Shown here piece after piece: positions 54,270 to 62,197 of a stretch of 64,000 nt of DNA. The notes under the pieces are model-generated. The model was not told the origin of the DNA and did not search any database. It worked only from the letters and a program-made list of their open reading frames with translations. The first letter of the stretch is position 1, and every line of letters starts with the position of its first letter. Position numbers and translations under genes: made by a program. This stretch comes from Piscinibacter sp. HJYY11 (GTDB lineage Bacteria > Pseudomonadota > Gammaproteobacteria > Burkholderiales > Burkholderiaceae_C), in assembly GCF_016735515.1 (NCBI RefSeq), contig NZ_JAERQZ010000001.1, positions 1,302,001 to 1,366,000 of the forward strand. The letters run 5' to 3'.

Positions 54270-55355
54270 GTGGACAGCACCTTCATTTCAGACACCATCA
54301 ACCGAGCATTGACGACAGCCGGCCTTGGCCCAGGCTATCGTGCGCAGGGCATCGACATCCATCGCGTGATCGAGGACGCGCTCGCGTCTGCTGGTTTGGC
54401 GCACGCGCCCTCCGCGCCACCGCGCACGGCGCTCGACGACGTGCGGGACGCCCCACGCAGGGCCCCCGCTGCGCCGGGGCGATTCGTCTGGCATCGCCAC
54501 ACCGGCCCGCACGGCAGCCGCGACTACCGGCTCTACGTGCCGGCGTCCTGCACGGACGCGTGCAGGCCGGCGCTGGTGATGATGCTTCACGGCTGCAAGC
54601 AGCACCCGGATGACTTCGCCGCGGGGACGCGCATGAACGAGCTTGCCGAGCGACACGGGTTTCTCGTCGCGTACCCAGCGCAGACCCGTCGAGCCAATGG
54701 CTCGAATTGCTGGAACTGGTTTGACACCGCGCAACAGCAGCGCTCGGGCGGTGAGCCGTCCATCTTGGCGGGCATCGTCGACGACATCAACGCGATGTAC
54801 CCGGTCGACCGGAGCAAGGTATATGTGGCCGGACTGTCGGCGGGGGCGGCGATGGCGGTGATCCTGGGGCAGACGCACCCCGATCTGTTCGCCGGCATCG
54901 GAGCCCACTCAGGGCTGCCGAAAGGGGTGGCCCACGATGTGCCGTCGGCATTTGCCGCCATGCAATCGCGCACGCAGCAAGGTTCAGGGAGCGGTGGGCG
55001 CGCCGTCCGGACGATGGTCATCCATGGCGACGCCGATGCCACTGTGAACGTGGCCAATGGCTCGGCCATCATCCGGCACGCCCTGGACGCCTACAAGCAG
55101 AGTGGTGTGCACCTGCAGCCGCAGGCTGTCCAGACGCTAGAGCGCGGTGGACGGCGCTACTCTTCGCGCGCGTTCTGCGACGAACTCGGCATGCCCTTGG
55201 TGGAAGAGTGCGTCATCCACGGCGGCGGGCACGCGTGGTCGGGCGGCGACACAGCAGGCTCATTCACGGACCGCTCGGGTCCCGATGCGTCAGAGGAGTT
55301 CGTCCGCTTCTTCTTGGGCTCGAGTGGGGCTCGACCAATCACTCGCTCTGATTGA
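54270..55355 (+). CDS. PHB depolymerase-family esterase
   Basis: 361 residues from a GTG at 54270. There is no signal peptide; the N-terminal ~70 residues are a helical and Pro/Ala-rich extension. The alpha/beta-hydrolase domain begins at FVWHRHTGPHGSRDYRLYVP. LVMMLHGCKQ gives the oxyanion hole, YVAGLSAGAAM the nucleophile Ser, VIHGDADATVN the Asp and IHGGGHAWSGG the His. These match the PHB-depolymerase/feruloyl-esterase-like (esterase_phb) family. It could act on short polyesters or other esters. The absence of a signal peptide argues against a classical secreted depolymerase. Confidence 0.83.
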   Translation: MDSTFISDTINRALTTAGLGPGYRAQGIDIHRVIEDALASAGLAHAPSAPPRTALDDVRDAPRRAPAAPGRFVWHRHTGPHGSRDYRLYVPASCTDACRPALVMMLHGCKQHPDDFAAGTRMNELAERHGFLVAYPAQTRRANGSNCWNWFDTAQQQRSGGEPSILAGIVDDINAMYPVDRSKVYVAGLSAGAAMAVILGQTHPDLFAGIGAHSGLPKGVAHDVPSAFAAMQSRTQQGSGSGGRAVRTMVIHGDADATVNVANGSAIIRHALDAYKQSGVHLQPQAVQTLERGGRRYSSRAFCDELGMPLVEECVIHGGGHAWSGGDTAGSFTDRSGPDASEEFVRFFLGSSGARPITRSD

Positions 55356-55577
55356 GTCAGCGCCCGATTGCTCCTGTCACTGAGCGCGAGTCTGAGATGC
55401 ATTGGCGCGCCCCAACACCGAACGGGGCGGGTGGGCCCCACTCGCGTCGAAACGTCAGGCGCCCTGGATTTGGGGGACGCACAAGTCAGTATCATGAGTG
55501 ACTGATTGCCAAAGAGCGTCGACGCCGCGAGAAGCGCGCTCATTCCTTTGTCCACGCAGCCTATTGAAAGTTGATCG

Positions 55578-56918
55578 ATGTTCGGACGAAGCCGGTTGGC
55601 GATAGGCGTTGGCGTAGGCCTGACGATCGGCTTTCTGGCGCTGATCGTGATCGTGGGCACGACCATCTGGCTGGTGGAACGCGGCAACAGCCTGTTCCAG
55701 CAATCGGCATTGCAGCGCGCCATCCGCATCGCCGCGGTGGAACTGCGGGATCATGTGCGCACTGCCGAGTCGAGCCAGCGCGGATTTCTTCTGACCGGCA
55801 ACCAGATCTACCTGGCGCCATACGACACGGCCAAGACGCGCGCTCTCCAGGAGCTGGCGGATCTGGCCCGGTTGCTTCCACCCGATGCACCCAACCGGGC
55901 CATGCTCCCCAGGTTGTCGGAAGCGGTCAACCAAAAAATCGGGGACATGGACTCCAGCATCGCGCTGAAGAGCGCGGGCCGCGATGCCGAGGCACTTGCA
56001 CTGCTAAAGCGCAATCGCGGCAAGGCGCTGATGGATGAAATCAATGTCTTTCTCTATGGCGCCATACTGCTCGCCGACGAGAACGGCACGCTCAACAGCG
56101 CAGAGCAGCAACGCAATGCTTCGCTGCTGCGGTGGATATCGGCCGGTGCCGCCGTGGTCATCGTCCTGGTGGTGTTGGTGGTGGCCTTCACCGTCTACCG
56201 CAATGAGCAAGACCTGAAACAGGCCCGCGACGAAGTGCGGGCCATCAACCTGACCCTGGAAGAACGGGTGAAGACCCGCACGGCTGATCTGGCCCTGGCG
56301 CGGGAACGTGCAGAAGTCCTGCTGGCCGAAGTCAATCATCGAGTCGCCAACAGTCTGCAGCTGGTGGGGGCGCTGGTGCTGATGCAGCTGCGCTCCGTCA
56401 CCGACACGGCGGCCAAGGATGCCTTGCGCGAAACGCAATCGCGGATCAATGCCATCTCGCTGATCCACAAGAGCCTCTACACATCCGGCGACGTGACGAA
56501 CGTGGCACTAAACGACTATCTGGGCGCCATGCTGACCAACCTGGAGACAGCGATGAAGAAGGACGGCCACACCGCCATCCTGAAATGCTATCTGGAGCCC
56601 ATCTCGCTGCGCACAGACGCCAGCGTGAGCCTGGGCGTCGCCGTACAGGAACTGGTCACCAACGCCTTCAAATATGCCTATCCCGGCGACAAACCCGGCG
56701 AGGTGCGCGTGCGGCTGAAGCGCTTGGAAGATGGCAAAGCCGAACTGACGGTCGAGGACGACGGTGTGGGCATAGCGCCGAACGCTCCGCGTGCAGGTAC
56801 CGGGTTGGGTAGCAAGATCATCCAGACGATGGCGTCGGCGCTGCAGACCCATGTGGAGTACATCAACCGCAGGCCGGGCACGGCGGCACGGCTGGTGCTG
56901 ACGACGGCGAACGCGTAA
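55578..56918 (+). CDS. CHASE3 sensor histidine kinase of the HisKA_2/HWE class
   Basis: 446 residues. Membrane helix ~8-32, periplasmic CHASE3-like four-helix domain ~35-180 (VRTAESSQRGFLLTGNQIYLAPY), membrane helix ~185-207, coiled coil, then a HisKA_2 domain with the phospho-His in LLAEVNHRVANSLQLVGAL. The HATPase has VAVQELVTNAFKYAYPG and VEDDGVGI. It is the first of three close genes, 11 bases before a periplasmic sugar-receptor-like gene and then a single-domain receiver gene. This suggests a receptor-assisted two-component system. Confidence 0.9.
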   Translation: MFGRSRLAIGVGVGLTIGFLALIVIVGTTIWLVERGNSLFQQSALQRAIRIAAVELRDHVRTAESSQRGFLLTGNQIYLAPYDTAKTRALQELADLARLLPPDAPNRAMLPRLSEAVNQKIGDMDSSIALKSAGRDAEALALLKRNRGKALMDEINVFLYGAILLADENGTLNSAEQQRNASLLRWISAGAAVVIVLVVLVVAFTVYRNEQDLKQARDEVRAINLTLEERVKTRTADLALARERAEVLLAEVNHRVANSLQLVGALVLMQLRSVTDTAAKDALRETQSRINAISLIHKSLYTSGDVTNVALNDYLGAMLTNLETAMKKDGHTAILKCYLEPISLRTDASVSLGVAVQELVTNAFKYAYPGDKPGEVRVRLKRLEDGKAELTVEDDGVGIAPNAPRAGTGLGSKIIQTMASALQTHVEYINRRPGTAARLVLTTANA

Positions 56919-56929
56919 GAGGGATGGCG

Positions 56930-58048
56930 ATGAAACTCCGACTGTCTGCGATCGCGTCGCTCCTGTGCCTGAGCGGCGCTTCGTTTGCCGGGGGCGGCGA
57001 AGGGCAGACCACGCCGGTCAAGCTGCCTGCGTATGACCCGGCACGTGCCACCTGCAGAGCACCAACGGGTTTGCAGAAAAAACTCGTCTTCGTGCAGGAC
57101 AACAGGCGTGAGTTCATGCAGGGCGCGGGACGCGGGATGGAGGCCGCGGCGCGCGCGCGAGGCCTCGCCTATGGCGTGGCCTTTGCCAACAACGATCCTG
57201 CGCTGATGATCAAACAGGTCGAGGCCATTGCCACCGACAAGACAGGCGCCATCGTGGTGGCCCCGATCGACCCGCCGTCGCTGGCACCCGCCCTGAAGAA
57301 GGTCCTCGGCGGCGGCGCCTATGTGGGTGCCATCGTCCCGCCACCCGCGACGTCGGTGTTGAACGCGCCGCAATATCTGACCGGAAAGGTTCTGGCCGAA
57401 GCGGCAGCAAATTACATCCGGACCCGCCTTGGCGGACGGGCCAAGGTCGTGCTGCTGACGCACGACAGCCTTCAATTTCTGGCGCCGCGTTTCACCGCCA
57501 TGCGCGACACCCTGCGGACACTGCCCGGCGTGACGATCGTTGCCGACATTTCGCCGGCCACGGTCGACAAGGAAGGCGGATTCCGCACGATGAAGACGAT
57601 CCTGCTGGCGCAACCCAACATCGATGTGGTGCTGGGTGCGGACACGGTGGTGCTTGGAGCGCTGGCAGCACTGCGCGAAGCGGGCAAGGCCAGAGCGGAC
57701 CAGTTTCTGGGCGGTATCGACGGCGAGCAGGAAGCGGTCGTGGAAATCAAGAAAGGCGACAGCCCCTACAAGGCGAGCATCAGCCTCGCCTCCTCGATAT
57801 TCGGTTATGCGATGGGGCAGCATGCCGCCGATTGGCTGGAAGGGAAATCGATCCCACAAGCCATGGACATCCTGCCCAAGGCGCTGACCAGCGCCAACAT
57901 CGCCGACTATCTGCGCGATACGGCCGATCCTGGAGCGGTGTATGCGGATCCGTCGCGTCGCGCCTCATACCTGAAGATGTACGGGAACATCTGTTTCGAC
58001 ACGCGCGAAATCTATATTAATTTCCCCTGGTCATCAGAATCCAAATAG
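56930..58048 (+). CDS. Periplasmic sugar-binding-like protein in a sensor operon
   Basis: 372 residues from the ATG at 56930, which has AGAGGG 6 bases upstream; an ATG at 56924 would sit on that site. The signal peptide is MKLRLSAIASLLCLSGASFAG. The mature protein is a type I periplasmic binding protein: LVFVQDNRREFMQGAGRGMEAAARARG, AIVVAPIDPPSLAPALKKV, DVVLGADTVVLGALAALREAGKA and GGIDGEQEAVVEIKKGDSPYKAS. No ABC permease or ATPase gene accompanies it. Placed between a kinase and a receiver gene, it probably presents a ligand to the kinase's periplasmic domain, as LuxP does for LuxQ. Confidence 0.85.
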   Translation: MKLRLSAIASLLCLSGASFAGGGEGQTTPVKLPAYDPARATCRAPTGLQKKLVFVQDNRREFMQGAGRGMEAAARARGLAYGVAFANNDPALMIKQVEAIATDKTGAIVVAPIDPPSLAPALKKVLGGGAYVGAIVPPPATSVLNAPQYLTGKVLAEAAANYIRTRLGGRAKVVLLTHDSLQFLAPRFTAMRDTLRTLPGVTIVADISPATVDKEGGFRTMKTILLAQPNIDVVLGADTVVLGALAALREAGKARADQFLGGIDGEQEAVVEIKKGDSPYKASISLASSIFGYAMGQHAADWLEGKSIPQAMDILPKALTSANIADYLRDTADPGAVYADPSRRASYLKMYGNICFDTREIYINFPWSSESK

Positions 58049-58058
58049 GTCCAGCACC

Positions 58059-58421
58059 ATGACCGCCAACCCCTTCGTCATCCTCTACGTCGAAGACAAC
58101 GAGTTCATCCGCGAGTCGTTCGCCGAGTTGCTCGCCACGGCCGAGCGCCGGATCGTGTGTGTGGCTGACGGTGCCGGCGCGCGCGCGGCGCTGCGCGATC
58201 AGAGCGTGAACCTGCTGATCACCGACGTCAACCTGCCCGACGGCTCGGGCCTCGACGTGGCAAGCGAGGCCCTTCGGCAGAACCCCGGGCTGCCGGTGAT
58301 CGTCTGCTCCGGGCACGACGTCGGCGACATCGCGCAATCGCTCGGCCCGACCGCCCATCCGCTGAGGAAGCCTTTCGAGGTCGAGGAGCTCGAGGCGTTG
58401 GTCGAGCGGCTGGCGCGATAA
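58059..58421 (+). CDS. Single-domain response regulator (receiver only)
   Basis: A 120-residue stand-alone receiver. The acidic pocket is in YVEDNEF, the phosphoacceptor Asp in LLITDVNLPDGSG (~54), Ser in VIVCSGHD and Lys in PLRKPFEVEEL. It has no output domain, so it must act through protein contacts. It starts 10 bases after the receptor gene and is the third member of the sensor trio. It converges with the hybrid kinase gene. Confidence 0.9.
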   Translation: MTANPFVILYVEDNEFIRESFAELLATAERRIVCVADGAGARAALRDQSVNLLITDVNLPDGSGLDVASEALRQNPGLPVIVCSGHDVGDIAQSLGPTAHPLRKPFEVEELEALVERLAR

Positions 58422-58441
58422 ACCTACGACTTGACTGCAAG

Positions 58442-61279
58442 CTATTGCCTGAGCGCCGTCAGGGTCAGGCGGAGGACCTCCATGTCAAAAGGCTTGCGCA
58501 ACAGAACCGCGTTTTCGCCCACCGCCTGATAGATAGCACTGGCGTCAGCACGTCCGCTGGCAAAGGCAACGCGCAGGCCAGGCCTCGTCTGCAGCGCGCG
58601 GCGTGCGACCTCGGCGCCGTTCATGCCCGGCATGGCGAAGTCGACCAGCAGAATGTCCGGGGACAGCGCCTCCACCGCCTTCAACCCCGACGGTCCGTCG
58701 CTGCTGGCGTGCACCTCGTGCCCAAGGGAGCGAACGGCGGCGCACAAGACTTCGCGCACGTCGTCGTCGTCGTCCACGATCAGCACTCTCACCGGCTGAG
58801 CGACGGACTGCAGACTCGGCACCCATGCGTCCTCCGGCGCGGCCCGAACGCGATCGGGTGCCGTGAACTCCGGCAGCTCGACGGCGATTGTCGTACCGTT
58901 GTCATCCGAGCTTCGGATGGAAACGGAGCCCCCGGCGCGTTCGCACATGCCGTACACCTGGCTCAGCCCGAGGCCGCTTCCTTTGCCCACGCCTTTCGTC
59001 GTGAAAAAAGGGTCGAAGCATCTCGACTGAACTTCTGGCGGCATTCCAGGGCCGTTGTCGGTGAAGGTCAGCTCGACACGCGGGCCTTTCGAAGGCCCCG
59101 CCGGCAGCCTGCGCACGCCGATGTGGAACGTTCCGACGCCTCCCATCGCGTCTCGTGCGTTGATGGCCAGGTTGAGGATCGCCATCTCCAGCTGCGTCGA
59201 GTCGGCGAGCAACCACAGGTCTTCATCGGGAAGGCCGAGACTCAGCTCAACCGTGGAGCCGAGCGTCGTTTGAAGCAGCTGTTGCAAGCTGCCCAGCAAG
59301 TCGCCCACCGACAGCGGCCGACTGTCGAACGCATGTTCGCGCGAAAAGGTCAGCAGCTGTGCCGTGAGCTTGGACGCCCGCGTGGTCACGTCCTTTCCCT
59401 TCTGCGCGATGCGAAGAACCATCTCGGGGTTGTCTGAAGAGCGGCGGATGATCTCGAAATTGCCCTGGATCGCCTGCAGCAGGTTGTTGAAGTCGTGCGC
59501 GATCCCACCGGTCAGCTGCCCCACCGCTTCCATCTTCTGCGCTTGGGCGAGCGATGCTTCGGCACGCGCGAGACGTTCTGCGCTCTCGACTCGCGCCGTC
59601 ACGTCGTAGACGAACTGATAGGCGCCGATGAGTTCTCCCTGGTTCCCTCTCAGGGAGCGGAAGCGCATCTCGTAGTGGCGCCGCACATGCTCGCCGAAGA
59701 CGCCCACTTCATTGAACTCCTCGCCAGAGAGCGCTCGTTGCCAAACCGATCGAACAGCGGCTTGATGCTCCGGGTAGTTGGCCAACAGCTCCAGCATGTT
59801 GTCACCCACCGAAGGCCGGATGCCGAAGATCTTCTCGAACTCCCGCGCGCTGGCCTCGTTGATGGCCAGCCAGCGGAACGACCGGTCGGCGACTTGCACG
59901 AACGCGTCCGTCCCTTCGACGATGTCCGCGAGAAGCTTCTTCTCGGCCAGGTACGACTCCAGCTTGCGACCCAATGCGTCGTTGAGCTCCTGCAGGTTCT
60001 GCTCGACCCGTTTGCGCTCGGTGATGTCGATGACAGCCCCCACCACGCGCGTGCACGTTCCCGCATCGTCGAACTGGCCTCGCCCGCGGGCGGAGATCCA
60101 TCGGATCTGCCCGTCCTCCTTGCCCACGGTCCTGTATTCGACGTCGTAGACGGGGCGCTTGACCGGATCAGCGGTGGCTCGAAAGGCCGTCATGACGCGC
60201 TCCCGGTCTTCCGGATGCAAGCCTTCTTCGAAATCGCGGAGGGTCACCTTGACCTGTGGCGAGATGCCGAACATGGCCTTCACGCGCGCAGGCCAATGCA
60301 AGGTGTCGGCCACCAAGTCGACGTCCCACAAGCCGACATCCCCTGCGTCGGTTGCCAGGCGCAGCTGTTCCTCGCGCACTGCCAGCTCGTCCAAGGCCTG
60401 GTAGCGGCTCGTTGCATCGATCCCGACGACGAGGATGCCGCGTACCGTGTCGTCGTCATTGAAGACGGGTTGGTAAAGGAAGTCGAGCTTCAGTCTGCGC
60501 ACGGGTTCGCCGGGCAGCTTGAACTGGTATTCGGCGCCAAGGGCCTCGTGCGGCTGGCCTGTCCGGTAGACCTGGTCCAACAAATCGATGTAGCCCTGCG
60601 CTCCCGCCTCAGGCAGCGCTTCGGCCACCGCCTTGCCGACCAGGTCTCTGTTTCCCAGCAATGAGAGATAGGCCGGGTTCGCCATGTCGAAGACATGGGC
60701 CGGACCGGAGAGCAACGCGATGAACACCGGCGCCTGCTGGAACAGCTGCAGGAACTTCTCTCGTTCCCGTTCCACTGCTTGGGCGGCCATGACTTGCTCG
60801 GTCGTCTCGGTGCACAGCACCAGCACGCCACCGATGCCACTCGGAGCGGTAACGTCGTCGATCGGGCCATACGAGTAGGTCCAGTAGACATCTTCCAGCT
60901 TGCCGTTGCGGATGATGGGGACCAGCTGGTTCTCGTGCCACGTCGCCAGTCCGCCCGAGTGGACGGACGCGATCTGCGGTCCGATGATGTCCCAGATCTC
61001 CGGCCAGGCTTCCTGCCCTCGCATGCCGAGGATGCTGGGGTGCTTCTCGGGCCCGAGAGAAGCGCGGTAGGCGTCGTTGTAGAGACAGATGTGCTCCGGC
61101 CCCCAGAACAGGAACACGGGGTGGCCGGTCGTGAGCGCCATGCGCACCATCACACGAAGGCTGGCGGGCCAGCCTTCCGGGCCGCCCAGCGGCGTGCGGG
61201 ACCAGTCGAACTCTCGTATGCGTCTTGCCATCTCGCTGTCGCCAGCGAGAAACGCCAGGTCGATTGCCTGAGCTGCCAT
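58442..61279 (-). CDS. Soluble multi-PAS hybrid histidine kinase with C-terminal receiver
   Basis: 945 residues from the ATG at 61279, which has GGAG upstream (an ATG at 61294 has none). No membrane helices are present. An N-terminal PAS-like block (REFDWSRTPLGGPEGWPASL; NDAYRASLGPEKHPSILGM) is followed by about three more PAS domains up to ~residue 560. Next are a HisKA with GQLTGGIAHDFNNLLQAIQGN, an HATPase (NLAINARDAMGGVG; DNGPGMPPEV; GSGLGLSQVYG) and a receiver at ~825-945 (VLIVDDDDDVREVL; LVDFAMPGMNGAE; LLRKPFDMEVL). The architecture fits blue-light or redox-type PAS kinases, but there is no NCRFLQ flavin motif, so the signal is unknown. Confidence 0.92.
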   Translation of the reverse strand: MAAQAIDLAFLAGDSEMARRIREFDWSRTPLGGPEGWPASLRVMVRMALTTGHPVFLFWGPEHICLYNDAYRASLGPEKHPSILGMRGQEAWPEIWDIIGPQIASVHSGGLATWHENQLVPIIRNGKLEDVYWTYSYGPIDDVTAPSGIGGVLVLCTETTEQVMAAQAVEREREKFLQLFQQAPVFIALLSGPAHVFDMANPAYLSLLGNRDLVGKAVAEALPEAGAQGYIDLLDQVYRTGQPHEALGAEYQFKLPGEPVRRLKLDFLYQPVFNDDDTVRGILVVGIDATSRYQALDELAVREEQLRLATDAGDVGLWDVDLVADTLHWPARVKAMFGISPQVKVTLRDFEEGLHPEDRERVMTAFRATADPVKRPVYDVEYRTVGKEDGQIRWISARGRGQFDDAGTCTRVVGAVIDITERKRVEQNLQELNDALGRKLESYLAEKKLLADIVEGTDAFVQVADRSFRWLAINEASAREFEKIFGIRPSVGDNMLELLANYPEHQAAVRSVWQRALSGEEFNEVGVFGEHVRRHYEMRFRSLRGNQGELIGAYQFVYDVTARVESAERLARAEASLAQAQKMEAVGQLTGGIAHDFNNLLQAIQGNFEIIRRSSDNPEMVLRIAQKGKDVTTRASKLTAQLLTFSREHAFDSRPLSVGDLLGSLQQLLQTTLGSTVELSLGLPDEDLWLLADSTQLEMAILNLAINARDAMGGVGTFHIGVRRLPAGPSKGPRVELTFTDNGPGMPPEVQSRCFDPFFTTKGVGKGSGLGLSQVYGMCERAGGSVSIRSSDDNGTTIAVELPEFTAPDRVRAAPEDAWVPSLQSVAQPVRVLIVDDDDDVREVLCAAVRSLGHEVHASSDGPSGLKAVEALSPDILLVDFAMPGMNGAEVARRALQTRPGLRVAFASGRADASAIYQAVGENAVLLRKPFDMEVLRLTLTALRQ

Positions 61280-61294
61280 ATGCCTGGTCTCCAT

Positions 61295-61620
61295 GAGAGA
61301 CAGTCCTGCAGCGGGGCGGCAGAGCTGCCGCTTCGCCCCAAGAAGCGCCGCATGCTAACTGCGTCGCCGAGGTCCTGCACGCGCCGTGCAAAGGCGTAGG
61401 AACCGTCCGACAACAGCTTGTCGCGAGCTCCTACGCCCGCGGATGCCTTGGCGTGGGTTTCACCTGCTGTTTCGCGCTTCCGGTGTCCGACAATTTGTAA
61501 ACGCCGAGAACACACTCCGCGCCGCCCGTCGCAGACGCAGCCGGCCGAGCACAAAAGGAAGCCAAGAAGAATGCTCGAGAAAATTTGGGGTCGATGGGGA
61601 CTGGCGGGCGCCTTGAAGCC
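61295..61620. other. Divergent intergenic region (326 bases) with palindromes
   Basis: The gap between the hybrid kinase and the YfiR gene. It holds a perfect 7-bp-arm dyad GCGGCAG-AG-CTGCCGC (61316-61331), close to the kinase start, and the REP-like element at 61393-61437. No protein-coding frame is convincing. Promoters for both flanking genes should lie here. Confidence 0.5.
61393..61437. repeat. REP-like palindromic element
   Basis: A 45-base nested hairpin. The outer arms GGCGTAGGA (61393-61401) and TCCTACGCC (61429-61437) enclose an inner CGACAA-CAGC-TTGTCG stem (61408-61423). The minus-strand reading CGTAGGAGCTCGCGACAAG closely resembles the GTAGGAGC...TCGCGA pattern of Pseudomonas and Stenotrophomonas REP elements mobilised by RAYT transposases. 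It is intergenic, as expected for REP. No second copy is seen in the window. Confidence 0.55.
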
Positions 61621-62190
61621 ATGCCCATGAGCCGTTGCCACGCCTTGGTATGGGCGCTGCTGCTCCTGGTCGCGGGTTTGTCGGCGACTCCCGCGCCGGC
61701 CCAACACGAGCTGACCGAGGAAGTGCGCGTCAAGGCCGCGTACCTGCACAAGTTCCCGAGCTTCGTCGAGTGGCCCGCCGCGGCGCTGCCGTCGGACGGG
61801 GCGCCCATCGTCATTGGCATTGCGAGCGCCGATGCCATCTTCAGAGAGCTGGAGCGGATCTCGAAAGGCCGCCACGTGGCAGGCCGCCTGGTCGAAGCCC
61901 GCCGGGTCGACGGCATCCGCGGCCTTGCGGGTCTCCACGTTCTCTTCATCGGGCGAGAGATGGGCAGCGAGGCGTCGTTGTATCTGAAAGCCGCCCAGGC
62001 GCTTCCGATTCTCACCGTCGCAGAGCATGAGCCGATCGAGCGGCTCGTGATTCTCAACTTCCTTGACCGAGGCGGCACGGTCCGATTCTCGGCGTCGCTC
62101 CCAGCGGCGGAGAAGGCCGGCCTGACCCTCAGTTCCAGGCTGCTGGCCGTGGCGGACCACGTGCACGGCAGCCCTCGCGACAAGAAGTAG
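61621..62190 (+). CDS. YfiR-family periplasmic repressor
   Basis: 189 residues from the ATG at 61621 (61627 is also possible), with a signal peptide ending at APAQ. The YfiR/DUF4154 blocks are clear: VRVKAAYLHKFPSFVEWP, IVIGIASADAIFREL, LHVLFIGREM, ILTVAEHEPIERL and GGTVRFSASLPAAEKAGLTLSSRLLAVA (ending in the SSRLLALA-type motif). In Pseudomonas, YfiR restrains the diguanylate cyclase YfiN through its periplasmic domain. Here the next gene, 7 bases on, encodes a histidine kinase with a similar input domain. Confidence 0.88.
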   Translation: MPMSRCHALVWALLLLVAGLSATPAPAQHELTEEVRVKAAYLHKFPSFVEWPAAALPSDGAPIVIGIASADAIFRELERISKGRHVAGRLVEARRVDGIRGLAGLHVLFIGREMGSEASLYLKAAQALPILTVAEHEPIERLVILNFLDRGGTVRFSASLPAAEKAGLTLSSRLLAVADHVHGSPRDKK

Positions 62191-62197
62191 GACGCCC

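Noticed and set aside
58442..61279. Blue-light LOV sensing by the multi-PAS kinase
   Set aside because: The flavin-binding GxNCRFLQ motif is absent from all its PAS segments.
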